Source of the DNA: Campanula takesimana
Taxonomy: Eukaryota > Streptophyta > Magnoliopsida > Asterales > Campanulaceae
Assembly (NCBI GenBank): GCA_026119855.1
Contig: JAOWBW010000086.1
Location: forward strand, 1,640,407-1,704,406
DNA length: 64,000 nt
Reading direction: 5' to 3'
Shown: one piece after another, positions 33,435-44,899 of the stretch
Layout of the letters: the number at the start of each line of letters is the position of its first letter
How positions within the stretch are numbered: position 1 is the stretch's first letter
The notes under the pieces: model-generated
Database searches by the model: none
Told to the model about the DNA's origin: nothing
The model's input: the letters and a program-made list of their open reading frames with translations, nothing else
Made by a program: the position numbers and the translations under genes

Positions 33435-36232
33435 CTAATCAATACCAGCATCGGCTTCCTCCTCAACTTGGGCAATCAGATCATCAAGATTCCCTTCCTC
33501 AACTGGCGGAGGTACCCAAGGGGAGTTACCCTCTTTCCGATCTCGACTATGAATCACCCTCAGGCCCTTCTCAGAATACGGAATCAAGGAGTGGGCAGCC
33601 CGAGCTTCAACACCGTAAGCATCCTGGTTGTAGAGACGTGCAAGCTTGTCGAGAGTTATATCAACTTCGGGGTCTATCCAGAGAAGGCGAGACAGATTTG
33701 ACCAAGCATCATTGTAGGTAGTGCCGACTTCATCTTGAATGGCCGCCTTTATTGCCGCACCCTTCTTGAAAGCCTCCACCGCCCGCATCTCCCGACTCGG
33801 AATGCTCTCCTCCAGTTGGACCAGCCTCTCCTCCGCAGCATTTTTCTCTAACACGAGGCCCTCCGCTCGTTGGCGCTCTTTCTCCAAATCGACCCTCGCC
33901 ATAGCAGTCTCCTCCTTGGCTGTTCTCATCACCGTCTCGGCGCGACGAACTGTCTCATTAGCCTCCGCCGACATGTCTGCTGCCTTCTTTAACTCCGCTT
34001 CAAATGAGGCCTTCTCCTTCTCAAAGGCTTCCACTTTGGCCTTCAGCTCAACATTAGAGGCACGAAGAGGCTCGATCTCGTCCTCACACTTCCTTGCGTT
34101 GCTTATGGCAAGCTGCATCAACGCATATTCTTGCTGGGCTATGGAGGCAAGCTACAAAGAAAAGATAGACGTCAAAAGCAGGACATTCACGGTCACAACA
34201 AATAATGAAATACCAAGTACCTCACTGATAAGTAGGCCCTTACGGTTCCGAAGCTGGGTGGAGGTCGGTCTGGTCTCCACTAACCTTTGAATAGTCCTTT
34301 GATTCATGGCCCTTTTTATGGCGACCGCGCCGAGTTTGAGGGCAGGACCGGAGCGAATGGAATCATCAATATCCGGTATTATCACTACATTGCCAAGTGC
34401 ATGAGCCAGATCATTGATCTCGACCTCAGTAGGACCCGAAGCCGAAGCTGAGCCACGAGTTGAAGGAGTTCTCTTAGACGGGGGCTCTAAATCATCCTCA
34501 CCTTCTGCTCTCGGCCTCTTATCCCGACGACCCTCCTGGTCGATTTCCTCCTCAACATGTTGACTTTGACTATAATCCTGTAACGGATCAACATTCTCCG
34601 TCCCGGTTTCCTTTTCAAGAATCTCGACCTCCACCTCTTCTCCTCCGGCTCTAACTTGGATGACAGGGCGACCCGTGGGAATGTTGGCGACTCCTAGGGC
34701 CTGGAGCGCCTCCTGCCTGGATGTCATGTCGGCATGACGCTTTTCAATACCCCGGGTACGCGATAATTGTTTTTTCCTCCTCGCCGCCATGGCGGGGTCG
34801 AGCTTTTCTTCGTCGATAATCTGGACATCCTCCATGGAAAGATCTGCACGAGAAGAGAAAGTTAAAAGGACGGCTGGAAACAATCAGGGAAAACAGAAAA
34901 ATACAAGCATGGAAAAGAAATTACATCCTATGATATCTTTGGCCTTGAGACACTTGTCGGCCTCGGTCTTGCACACAAAGTAGTCAGAATAAAAGACGAG
35001 ATCTGGGTAAATAACCCAATCTGGGAGTCGATAACCCCTTTCCACCACAACTCTCGGCTTAACACCACCAATCGGCCCCCTCATCAAACCAGCCTGTACA
35101 TGGAATCTGAAATCGGCCTCGGTCCGGGACCAATCCAGTGTAGCAGAAGCAGCAAACAACTCCAACTTCTTTATCAGGACAACGCTCCAATCTGGACGAT
35201 GAACCACCTTAGGCTTGACAGGATCTCGGTCCGGGCCTAAGAATTCCCAACCCTGACGGCTCTCCACTTTGATCACATGCCTATTCCAGCCCGTCACCTT
35301 ATTCACGACACTCGAGATGGGAACCATGAGCTTGGGTTTGTTGGGATCATACTTGATGGTAATAGTTCTGGTGGAGGAATTATAGGACGATTGGAAGAAG
35401 TGGAAAAAAGCGGACATGCGCGGTTCAAAGCTGAGACCTCGACAAAGAATTATGAAGCCGGTAAGATACCTGACCGCGTTTGCACCCAGATGGGGCGGCA
35501 CAATGTTCCATCCCTCAAGAAATTCATTAATGAAGGGATCAAGGGGGAGCCGGAGCCCAAGCTGAAACTGTTTGTAGAAAAAAGGGAGGAGGGCATCGTC
35601 ATAATAAAATTGCTTAATGTCGGCATCAGAAGAGAAGGGCCGGGCTTTGCTGTAGAACAATTGAACTCTCGCCTATCTATCCCAAAATTCTCATAAAGGT
35701 CCCTAATCATAGCATCCCCACCAATAGGATGCCTGGGCCGATTTGATCCAGAAGGACCAGCCCCATCCCGACCTCCCCTAGAAGTCACAGCTTCATCTTC
35801 AAACCGATCAACTATCCTCCCAGAAGCACCTTCCTCGGCCATACCTGCAGCAACCAAGGGGTTAGAATCATCCCGTGACGAGGACGAGGTGACCTTCCCC
35901 CCCGGTTCAACTACTGGGGCCAAGGAAGGACCCTCAAAACGAGATCGAAAGGCTGATTTATCTTTAACATAATGAAGAAAAATGTGGTTTATAACGGCGT
36001 CAAGGGTATTAAGGAGTACGACACCATCAGCACAACCTGGGAGGGCCTTAGGGGCAAACAGACCTGAAGGATACCTCAAATCGTCCCTAGGGGTCTTATT
36101 CAAAAACAACAAGTCACTTATAGCCATTAGAGACAACATTTTCCAAATTCCTTCTGACAACATATAAATCATATTATTCCGCTCGTAGAAACCAAACATG
36201 GTGTCGGGATCAAGGTGTGGGGTACCGAGCAT
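33435..36232 (-). CDS. Antisense gene 1 of element G: transposon-domain plus coiled-coil protein, spliced
   Basis: Four minus-strand frames lie head to tail: 36232-35450, 35660-34884, 34883-34152 and 34121-33435. The first two overlap and join through a one-base frame slip near 35650. Splice-like junctions separate the rest. One donor lies near 34917 (GGAT|GTAATTTC) with acceptor CGTGCAG near 34842. Another is SE|GTACTTGG near 34218 with acceptor TTTGTAG near 34153. Residues such as LGLRLPLDPFINEFLEGWNI, NAVRYLTGFIILCRGL and FFHFFQ resemble the plant 'putative gypsy type transposon' domain. The third piece is charged with a KRPRAEGEDDLEPPSKR nuclear signal. The fourth is a long Glu/Lys/Ala coiled coil. 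Such opposite-strand genes are known from Tat relatives; their function is unknown. The frame slip suggests it is broken here. Confidence 0.6.
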
Positions 36233-36371
36233 ATCAGGAGGAATGGCTAGATTTTTTCTAAAACCTACTCACACAGATTCGAAAAATCAAGCACTAAAAA
36301 TAGAAACTTCAAAGCCCTAGAACCTCAACAAATGGCAGAAAAAGAGAAAAAGACGAGAAAGTCAGAACAGT

Positions 36372-36560
36372 ACCTTTGTCGGAAATGTGATCGGAGAAAA
36401 AGGATTAGCCGACGGAGTAAATGAAGATGATCGGAGCGGAACAGAGAATTTTACAATGGGAATCGATGACTTTGAAGACTCGCCGGAAACGGGGACACTG
36501 TTTCTCTATTTGAAATTTGAAAATGTGAAATTCTGAAGGTTTTTGGGTGTGTATATAGGG
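36372..36560 (-). promoter_or_regulatory. Promoter and leader exon of antisense gene 1
   Basis: Reading the minus strand, CCCTATATACACACCC (about 36560-36545) is a TATA-like box. It is followed by a pyrimidine-rich leader and a clean splice donor CGACAAAG|GTACTG at 36374/36373. The start codon at 36232 lies about 140 bases further on, after an acceptor-like GTGAGTAG. Together this looks like a promoter with a 5' UTR intron. Inference from sequence only. Confidence 0.5.
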
Positions 36561-37292
36561 TGGGTCGAATATGTATGATTCGAGCTAACCCGGTTGTAAC
36601 CCGTGATCCATGGGTTGCACGTAAACCCACGAACCCATCATGACTCGCATTTAATGGGCCACATTTTCAAGGTAAATGTCACATCACCAAGACACGTGCA
36701 CCAATCAATATAAGGGGAAGACAAATGATTGAAGTGACCCAACCGCCGTTTGAAAAGCACGAGCAGACTGCCAATGCTAGATCGACACGTGGCAAACCGA
36801 TACCTACAGCAGGAATGCCAGTCGGCTTCGAAAATCACAAACATTTCGGACGTCTGGATCGACATTGAAGAGTTCAGCACATGGGCGTAACCGACACCAC
36901 AGCTATGGACCGACATCCTTAATGGTATCAAAGAATGAGACGAGACCGAGATGAGAAAAGGTCAGGGGTAGGTCGATGTCGGGCGGTGATTGAAGTCATG
37001 GTTGAACGACAGATACAAATGCCTTCCATGCCGACATGTCAACTAAGATCAGATGATCGGCATTACGTTAAGGCGACATCATAAAAAAGGTAGTGTTAAC
37101 GAGAAAAAATCCAAAGTCATGCAAGATGCAAAGAATTCAAGCTATGAAGTCAAATCAAAATCAGAGCAAAGATGGCAAAGGATAAAACCCCAGTGTAGAT
37201 ATATATAACAAAAAGACCCCCACAGCAAGGCCGGGGGCCTGGCCTATACAAAAAAGGAAAAAATAAACTACTGAGTCATCCTAACTAAGGAT

Positions 37293-37655
37293 TCAAGAAA
37301 GATTATAATCTTGATCTTGGTCTTCATCATCCTCCCACTCAACGTCTCCATCGTACCCATATTCATCAATGATGATGGGTTCGGGATCATCCTCACTATC
37401 GTCTTCATCATCATCATCCTCGTCCTCATCCTCTGACTCTTCTGCACTAGAGTCGTCGGAGAATTCATCAACGGGGTCCGGCTCCGAGTATTCGCCATTA
37501 CTATCGGACGGTGATTCTTCCGCCGGAAAAGATGAACGTATCTTGGATGGGAACATTGAATCATCGCTGCTTGAAGAATCATGATAAACTTGATTTTCTG
37601 ATCCTGTACTCACTTCTTCCGGGAATCCATCATCGTATTTCCTCTTTGGAGCCAT
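37293..37655 (-). CDS. Antisense gene 2 of element G: very acidic small protein
   Basis: A minus-strand frame of about 120 residues from MAPKRKYDDGFPEEVSTG. The upstream in-frame residues belong to the leader, and the MAPKRK start is preferred because it has a purine three bases before the ATG. After a basic opening, the body is a run of Asp, Glu and Ser (for example DEDEDDDDEDDSEDDPEP), ending QDQDYNLS. On the minus strand, a good TATA box (TATAAATAGATGG, about 37754-37742) lies about 90 bases upstream. Acidic proteins of this style occur as opposite-strand frames near the 3' LTR of some plant Tat elements, but no function is known. Low-complexity composition makes homology claims weak. Confidence 0.5.
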   Translation of the reverse strand: MAPKRKYDDGFPEEVSTGSENQVYHDSSSSDDSMFPSKIRSSFPAEESPSDSNGEYSEPDPVDEFSDDSSAEESEDEDEDDDDEDDSEDDPEPIIIDEYGYDGDVEWEDDEDQDQDYNLS

Positions 37656-37980
37656 CTTGGAATTCTTCGCAAAATTTGGGATGTTCTTGGAGAATTCTAG
37701 AGGATGAAGGTAAGATGGAGGGTAACCAATGGACAAACCATCTATTTATACCCCTGGAATATGAGGGGGTGGGGAGTTTATCAATGCTACTCATAATTGG
37801 GGTGCAATTAATGAAGCCTTCGATTTCCAAGAAGGGCAATGATTCCACCTGTATCAAATCCACAGTGATGTCAGCAAATCCAAGCAGAAGAGGATTTTTG
37901 GCGGCTGCAGGTCAAATCAACATAAATGAAGTGCGAAGCAAGTACAATGGCACAGTTCCTACTCGGCATGCCGAGATAGA

Positions 37981-37994
37981 AACTCGGGGGCCAC
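37981..37994 (+). other. Polypurine tract of element G
   Basis: AACTCGGGGGCCAC directly before TGAACGACAT, which begins the right LTR. 'CTCGGGGG' before the LTR is common in Tat-lineage elements. Confidence 0.65.
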
Positions 37995-38646
37995 TGAACG
38001 ACATAAACCAACTTGGTTAATGGGGACCCATAAACTCTGGGCTCATACACCGTAAGGCCCATCCACAGAGGCCCACAATCTTATATGCCGAGATACATCA
38101 GGCCAAACAGGCAGCCCTTGCCTAGACCAAGTTCAAGAGGCCCAATCCTTAGCCGGTCTCCAGGGCGAGCCGAGTGGGATTACAGGCCGACATACGCCAA
38201 TAATCTTCCTTGTTCACGGGAGTCCACTTACAGAGTTTGATTACAACTCTAACAGTGAAGATCCTTATCTAAGCAAGTATATCTCTTATACCAGTTAACA
38301 GGACATCATCCATCCTTATCCGGAGTCTATCTCCAAGGAATGCGAGTCCTACATCAACACGGGCATCCTAGCTTCTCTAACAAGCTAGGACTCATTCACC
38401 CACGCCTATAAAAACAGGTATTCACAACAGGAGAAGGGTAATGAACTTTTGGCTCTAAATTAGTCAATTGGTTTCTATATTTCTAATCACCCATATTCTT
38501 ACTCTCACGCCGGAGGGCCTTCGCCGGTGAACCCCCGGTGTAGTTTACGTTTGTTTCGTGTGTGTAGCTCCGGCCATCAAGAATTGTCGCTGGGATTATC
38601 CGAACCGCTAGACGAAGGCTGATCCAACCAGATTTTGGCATCATCA
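37995..38646 (+). repeat. 3' LTR of element G, 652 bp
   Basis: Begins TGAACGACATAAACC and ends GGCATCATCA. The last 345 bases match the truncated 5' LTR. TATA-like CCTATAAAAACAGG lies near 38405. A short minus-strand reading frame at 38483-38665 is LTR sequence, not a gene. Confidence 0.85.
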
Positions 38647-39341
38647 TTAGCCTTTTACTATTCATAGTAAAAGATGTCTTGGTCTAAGTAAATAAGATTT
38701 GCATAAATCATGTGATTCCATATCATATGACTTAAAACTCCGTCCCATGAAATTTTAGATATGCATTTCTCATTTATTTGATCAAAACAATAATGCATAA
38801 AGAATTTTAATTATTTATGTCATAGCCTTTATTACTTTGTTCTTCAAGATTTAGGATATAAGATTTATTTATATGATAACACAATAAAGTAAATCATAAT
38901 AAATGAAGCACTTTCTTATTCCAAATAAGAAATAAATATCCTTTATTATCTTTAACAAAATAATATTTTCTACTTTATGAGTAAAGTCACTTTACAAGTG
39001 TTCTACGAACAATCTTGCGACTATTGCATCATTACCATTCGTAGATCAAACTTTACTATAAGTAGTCTTTCATCTTACTAATTATTCTGGTATCCAATAC
39101 CCAATTGGTAGTCCCACTACCATTCCTTTTATTGATCATCCAGAATTTTGACTACAATTCTAAATGGTCAATCCAATTGCCATTTTACCAAATTGCATCA
39201 ATTAGAGTTATTATTTTAACCACAATTATTTCCTTTAGGTTTGACAATGTATGTCTTACCTTTCCTTGGCACTTGGCCCCTTTTCATCATGAACCATGAG
39301 TACTGGAGAATCCATTCTCCACCATCTTCATCTCCACAGTT
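38647..39341 (-). other. Copia B internal DNA, decayed end of gag region
   Basis: AT-rich sequence between element G and the recognisable gag of B. By position it should be the 3' part of gag with the zinc knuckle, but no motif survives clearly. A second-site repeat of CCAATTGG-type words near 39090-39190 is weak. Confidence 0.35.
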
Positions 39342-39860
39342 TTAGCATGTTAATGCAACTCGGAGAGATTGTTTATTCATTCCATGCATGTTATAGTTCA
39401 TCACTAAGTGATTATAACTTTTGGACAATGAATCAAGAATGAGATACGTGGCTTGCTCCAATCCAATTGGACAACCAAGTTTCTCAAGATGCTCTTCGTA
39501 GCCTTTCATCTTAAGCATGTGAGGTTCCACTTGTTCCCCTTCATTCCTTTTGCAAGAAGTGAATGCAACAATGGTTTTATACCTCTCTTGCCTAGATTGT
39601 TTTTTGAAACATGTCTCTTAACTCCACGCTTATCTAATAGGCTTCCACAAGTTCCAAACTTTGTTGGAGTTTTGAGCACATAATCACGAGCATAAGACAA
39701 CTCACATTCCTAGAAACATACTCATGATTCTTGTGATTGTCCATTCCGGCTTTGGGTTCTTTAGAAATAGGCCCATCAAGAATGTACAACCCATCTTCTT
39801 GCCTTAGAACGATTCTTAGGCTCAGGATCCAATCCATGAAGTTTGTATCATTCTCTTAAA
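39342..39860 (-). pseudogene. Copia B gag remnant
   Basis: Minus-strand pieces from 39860 downward carry copia gag signatures. The MDWILSLRIVLRQEDGLYIL piece is the usual 'F.DW...LRI.L' start of gag. A central piece is frame-shifted. The last shows KMKGYEEHLEKLGCPIGLEQ and LDSLSKSYNHLVMNYNMHGM. At least two frameshifts are present. It lies about 1.8 kb inside the B primer-binding site, so B has a long leader. Confidence 0.75.
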
Positions 39861-41634
39861 GCATTATCCTTATCAAGGATTGATCGCAACGGTTTTAGTT
39901 GTCATTATCTATAACTCATGCAAAATTTCTAAAATTTTACAAGTACCAATCTCATTAAAGAGATAAATAATGTATTTTCGAAAAATACTCCCACTAAATT
40001 ATATAACCTTCTTATACATCCAATGTATAATATAATTTAAATGGGCTAAGATCCAGCTTTAATTTGATTTCAAGTCCGCTAAGGCGGATTACACAAAACC
40101 AAATCAATTAGGTAGACAACCTTGTCAATCATATCCAATATGATTCTTAGATCCTTTTCTGAGATTCTTTTAAATTGGGCTAAGATTAAACTTTAATTTA
40201 ATTTCAAGTCCGCGGAGGCGGATTACACAAAATCAAATTAATTAGGTAGACAATTTCTTGTCAATCATATCCAATATGATTCTTAGGGATCCAATTTCAA
40301 AAGCATGTTTAATCTCATCTTTGCTTAGGCATAAAACTGTTTTGACGCCTTGTTAAGTCCAACCATTTTAAACGTATAGTTAATGTGCCTCGCTAGGGCG
40401 TGCCCACATTATCTATCTTGCTCATACATGAATAAAATTAATGCACCTCGCTAGGGCGAGCCCACATAAAATTACCCATATACTAACAAGTGTTTTAATC
40501 ATGGCATGACAAAAGGACTTAAAACTTTCTTGAAGGTTCATCACCATATAGCATACAACATATTTATGAGCACACAAGATAAACATGTTACGCATCAAGT
40601 TTATCCACTAAATTAATAATCATTAATTTAAGCATAATATTTATGTGTCATTAGTTTCTCTATAATTAAGAGGATGAGATTCTTTGAACTTTGGTTATTA
40701 TCTCCAAATCAAGACAACAAGAAGTGCGGCCGAACTAAGCCATTGGGCAACCACAATTCCGCACTAATTCAAGAAACCAAGAAAAGTAGTCCGTGTGGCC
40801 GAAACTAAGCAATAGATGGTCTCGATGAACATAGGCCAATTGCATCCACAATTCCACATGGATATCCAATCTTTGAATCAATAACTTTGTTTCTCAATTT
40901 TAGCAATTATGAACCCTTCATAATTCTAACTTCGTTTTATCTTTGAAACTTTGATTGCGATCAAGTTTGGGAAACATAATCTCGATAAACGCAGATTAGC
41001 CATCCAAACCTTGATCCAATCTCAGAATCAAACGATCAAAACGAATAGGAAAATTAAACCCCGAGATACACACCCAGACCGACTGCCCAAAACCCGCTCC
41101 AGACCAGAAGGTCTGGTCGGGTCTTGTCACTGGTCCGGTCGGACCTCTTAAAAAACCCAGAATTTTAATCGAACCAAAACCAAAACGCTGACCCCCGCTC
41201 CAGACCATAGGGCCTGGCCGGGTCCTTGTATTGGTCCGGTCGGACCTACGCAAAATCCCATAAAATTTCTAATGATCGAAAAATTTGCTCAAAATTGTTT
41301 TTCCCCGATTCAATTAGGATTTGGTGTTCTTGATGATCCAATCATCATGAACATCAGAACCTTGAATGAAAAATTCATGAATCCTTAGATTATCAAAATT
41401 TTGATCCAATCAAAAATTGATAACCCAAACAATTTTAAATCCACCATAATTTTTAATTGCGATTAAACAGTGCGATTAAAGTTCATCAAACAATAAACCA
41501 CATAAAACGCATAGACCACATAAACATCATAATCCCAATATTCAAATCATGCTAGGCACATAAACAAACAATTTATATACACACAACATGATTATGTATT
41601 GAAATAATCAACATGAACGGGGCTCTCACACCAC
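39861..41634 (-). other. Copia B 5' leader with two local duplications
   Basis: No coding sequence. A 134-bp unit (GGGCTAAGAT...) is repeated at 40043 and 40177; each copy holds a small hairpin, TCCGC-4 bases-GCGGA. A 100-bp GC-richer unit (CCCGCTCCAGACCA...GGTCCGGTCGGACCT) is repeated at 41093 and 41193. The primer-binding site reads TGGTGTGAGAGCC on the minus strand (41633-41621), an imperfect match to initiator-Met tRNA, one base from the LTR. Confidence 0.65.
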
Positions 41635-43678
41635 TGTTGGGTATCGGAGTAACATGCGCAGCGGAATTAAGCATTTAAAATTTAATGAAACCCAAAGCCT
41701 ATAGATCAATTCATATGATTAAGTCAAATACAACATAATGAATACTAGAATACTAACCCTTGAAGCCTTTGATTTTGCAACCTTGAATTCGATGGAGGCT
41801 TGAAAGCTTGGTCACGAACATAGCAAGAATCACGAACTTTGAAGATGATAAGTTTCACCCTCTAGAGGTATCCACACCACGAACGAATATCAAGAACACT
41901 TGATCTTGGTTGCTAGACCAAATCATGAAACACGCTTTCATGATGTATAGAACTTATATGGAATTATTGTGTGTGTGATATTCTTGTTCTTCAATCTAGG
42001 GATTTCTTAGAACAAGAAAACCATCCTCTCAAACCCTTGGAGGCACCCAATAATGATACAATATCAATTATGTTAATACCTTGTAAAGAGATAGGTTTTT
42101 ATACTTATTAAACCTAAACCTTTTAGGAGAAATATGCCAAAAACCCGTCAAAATCGAATTAGGAAAACCCAGGCCCGAAATCCACTATGCCCGATCGGGT
42201 CAAGGAAGTTGCCCGGTCGGGTCAAGGAAGTTTCCCGGTCGCGTCCTTTGCCTGCTGGAACCAATTTCCTGTTTTTCTTAAATTCGATTTTTTGCTCTAA
42301 TACGCAATTCCAATTTTAGCCCTTTTGTAATTTCGTTCTTTTGTGTGTGACCCTCTAGGATTACACTAAGTTGGCAATGGGCTCAAACATGAACCCTAAG
42401 ATATGATTAGGTTCTAGCAAACCGTCATACCTACCCAAATAGTGTAACTAGATACAAGTTCGCATTCCTTTAGAACATGTCACAATCTTTTTGTCTACGA
42501 TGTCATTGAACACAAGTCATGGTCAACAAGTCAACTTGTTCTGTTCAATACTTTCTCGATTCCGAATATGTTGATAATCCAAATGACATTGATCCAATCA
42601 ATCTATTTGAGTTTGGCCAAACATTTCATCAACATCATTCCTACGAGGGGTGTTAGGAATATGCCTTTGAATCAATGACTATTGGTTAAGGATATGTCTG
42701 TGACAAGTGGAGTAATTCTTGGGACTTGAATTAGAAAAAGGAAATCCTTTGGTACAAGGATTACGGTTTATTGGTTTAATTAGGTTTTTTATTGGTACAA
42801 GGATTTATTCAAGAATTAGGAAAGCCGTTTCCTAATGAGAATAGGATTACTTTGTCTATAAGAAATAGGATTCCAATTACATTGTACAAAAGGAATATGA
42901 TTCCTTCTCTTTTTGGGTTTCTAGTATTTATGCCTATAAATACTAACCCCTCCCCTAGCATTATTTTTGCCGGTCATCTTGAGAGATTCAAGTAGAGATC
43001 TAAGATCTAGATTTAGGTTGACGGAATTATTTACCTAAATAATTCGTGCAACTAGATTAGTGAAGATCGTCTTTTGTAATTGGTCATTGGATAATAATAT
43101 ATTCTCCCTCCGCCCGTGGATGTAGCCAAGTTGGTGAACCACGTAAATTCTTGTGTTGTGTTTGATTATTTCGCTTGACATCGTTCTTTTATGTTTATTA
43201 TGCTCTAACAAGGGGCCCAAGCTTGACATCTCTCCGAAGAGGGACAAATCCATTTAGCTTATTATCCTTCCCTACGTGAATCCGATTATGCCAATCATAC
43301 CCTTTATAACTACCTGGTTAAAGGTAGCGTTTGAATATGTCAAACATAATCTTCATCAAGTGGAAGACTATAATAACTTCATGTCTAAGGATTCAAATAA
43401 CATAACTAATATGAGATTTATATATGACATTGACCATGACATAAATCTCATACCGCGGGTCATGTCCAGTACCTTGTTCCAAACAAGTACCCATAAATCT
43501 AACATGATCACCCCATGACCATTTAGCCTTTATACTAGTGCTTAACAAGCTCTAGGGACGGAGATTATTATAAGCAAACATGAGCAACAATAATAATTTA
43601 AACATCTATTTATCATCATGAATAAAATGATAACTTATACAACGTTTAACAAACGTGCCTAGGGCACTAATACCAACA
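41635..43678 (-). repeat. 5' LTR of copia B, carrying solo LTR E
   Basis: Ends TGTTGGGTATCGGAG and TAATACCAACA. Without the 560-bp insertion and its 5-bp duplication it is 1479 bp, against 1437 bp for the partner LTR. It is followed by the target duplication TAATC. Confidence 0.9.
42651..43210. mobile_element. Solo LTR E (copia-type), 560 bp
   Basis: Begins TGTTAGGAATATGCC and ends ATGCTCTAACA, with a perfect 5-bp target duplication AGGGG (42646-42650, 43211-43215). The partner LTR of B at about 10390 shows the unoccupied site ACGAGGGGCCAAGC, which proves the insertion. TATA-like CCTATAAATACTA lies near 42933. No internal coding region remains, so LTR-LTR recombination removed it. Confidence 0.93.
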
Positions 43679-44245
43679 TAATCTATGTTTGCATGAACTT
43701 TGATCACAAAGTTCCTACCTATGCAAAACCCTAGATCTAGAATTATTGATCTCTCTCTATGGCATTGAATCACACAGAGAATACTAATTTACAACTAGTA
43801 TTTATAGTGCTAAAGACCTAAACAAGCATACAGAAGGAGTTCTAAATTAAATCCCCAAAAGACTTATTTACTTTCTTTTTTCTCAAAGTGAACTTATTCA
43901 AAGTCACTTTCTCTAATAATCTCCACCTTGACTTTGAATCTCCCCTAATAATTGAGATGCACGAACTGTTGACATAGACTCCACCTTGAGCCACAACCCT
44001 CATACCAGAAACAGATTTTTCCATTTTTGCCTCAGTCTGTCTTTCGTCAAAGACACTAGATATGTCCTCCGGACAACTAGATATTTCGCTCGCCATGTAT
44101 CTTCAAGACACTCAGAATTTGTCTCACCAGACAAACAACTTTGTCCTCTGGAAAATCAGATATTCTGCATGCATGTATCCTACGGACACCCAGACGTGCT
44201 CCTACGGGCACTCAGAATCACCCCAACGGGCAATTAACAATCATT

Positions 44246-44521
44246 AAAATGTGACCCATCCAGTCGACATTGGATCTTGCCAACCATGACCGATAAAACT
44301 GGTGTGTGTTGATCTTCTGGTCGTGGCTTGTCCAGTTTACTCCCGCCTAGAGTAAAACGCTGCTCCACCTTCTTGTCAACACCCTCACCAATCTCAGAAC
44401 TTTGGAGGATATACAAGGAACATTTTCTCTCGCCCTTAAGAATCACATCTGAACCTTTGTAGACATCCAGAACTCCACCTCCACCTTTGAAACTGTATCC
44501 CTTCTTGTTCAACCGACTAAG
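44246..44521 (-). pseudogene. Copia A GAG-pre-integrase fragment
   Basis: Minus-strand residues LSRLNKKGYSFKGGGGVLDV and VYKGSDVILKGERKCSLYIL form the usual stretch between copia protease and integrase. It is the direct continuation of the protease piece at 47363-47688, whose last residues are NLISLS. Nothing of the integrase core follows. Confidence 0.8.
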
Positions 44522-44899
44522 TGATGGAGAAAAATCCCACGTGTAATAAAACCTTGCAAGCATACAAGTACCGAAGTAGCAATGTACGTTTGTAAGGGTC
44601 GAACCACAGAGACTTGTGGATAAACAAATGTATTTAATTAGTGCAAAAGTAACCAGGGGTTTTTGATTTGATTGTTTAAACTAAATTAACTACTAAGCAA
44701 TGAAAATAAACTAAATTAATAGGCACAATAACGCAAAGATTGAACTCAAGAATGACGAAGATTCACAGATTGGGATTCACAACTATCTTCACTCTATGCT
44801 ATTTTTAATAAGAAAATTACCAAACTTGTTCAAGAAATCGTTCACTAGATTAAGGGTTGGGACGGTCCGATCACCGGATTGCAACTCTATTATTACCCC

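Larger units (their letters stand above)
25829..38646 (+). mobile_element. Tat-lineage Ty3/gypsy retrotransposon G, 5' LTR truncated
   Basis: The right LTR (37995-38646, 652 bp) is complete. The left LTR lacks its first 307 bases and starts where element F ends. Internal order is gag, protease, RT, RNase H, a second RNase H, integrase, then a long 3' region with tandem repeats and two opposite-strand genes. The extra RNase H domain after the first one and the antisense 3' genes are features of the Tat lineage (Retand/Ogre/Grande relatives). The right flank is TTAGC; its partner target duplication on the left was lost with the truncation. Confidence 0.9.
9416..43678 (-). mobile_element. Copia element B (minus strand), host of a nested stack
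   Basis: Two related LTRs (9416-10852 and 41635-43678) begin TGTTGGGT and end CCAACA. They are flanked by a perfect 5-bp duplication TAATC (9411-9415 and 43679-43683). The polypurine tract next to the low-coordinate LTR (10853-10862, AGTGGGAGAT on the minus strand) and the primer-binding site next to the high-coordinate LTR (41621-41633) show the element is on the minus strand. Only gag and the RT/RNase H end of pol survive. The middle of pol is missing at the point where elements F and G now lie. Intact copia elements are about 5 kb, so over 25 kb here is later insertion. Confidence 0.9.

Noticed and set aside
37369..37584. Serine-rich plus-strand frame
   Set aside because: It is the complement of the acidic Asp/Glu run of antisense gene 2. 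The minus frame has a TATA box and a sensible start; the plus frame does not.
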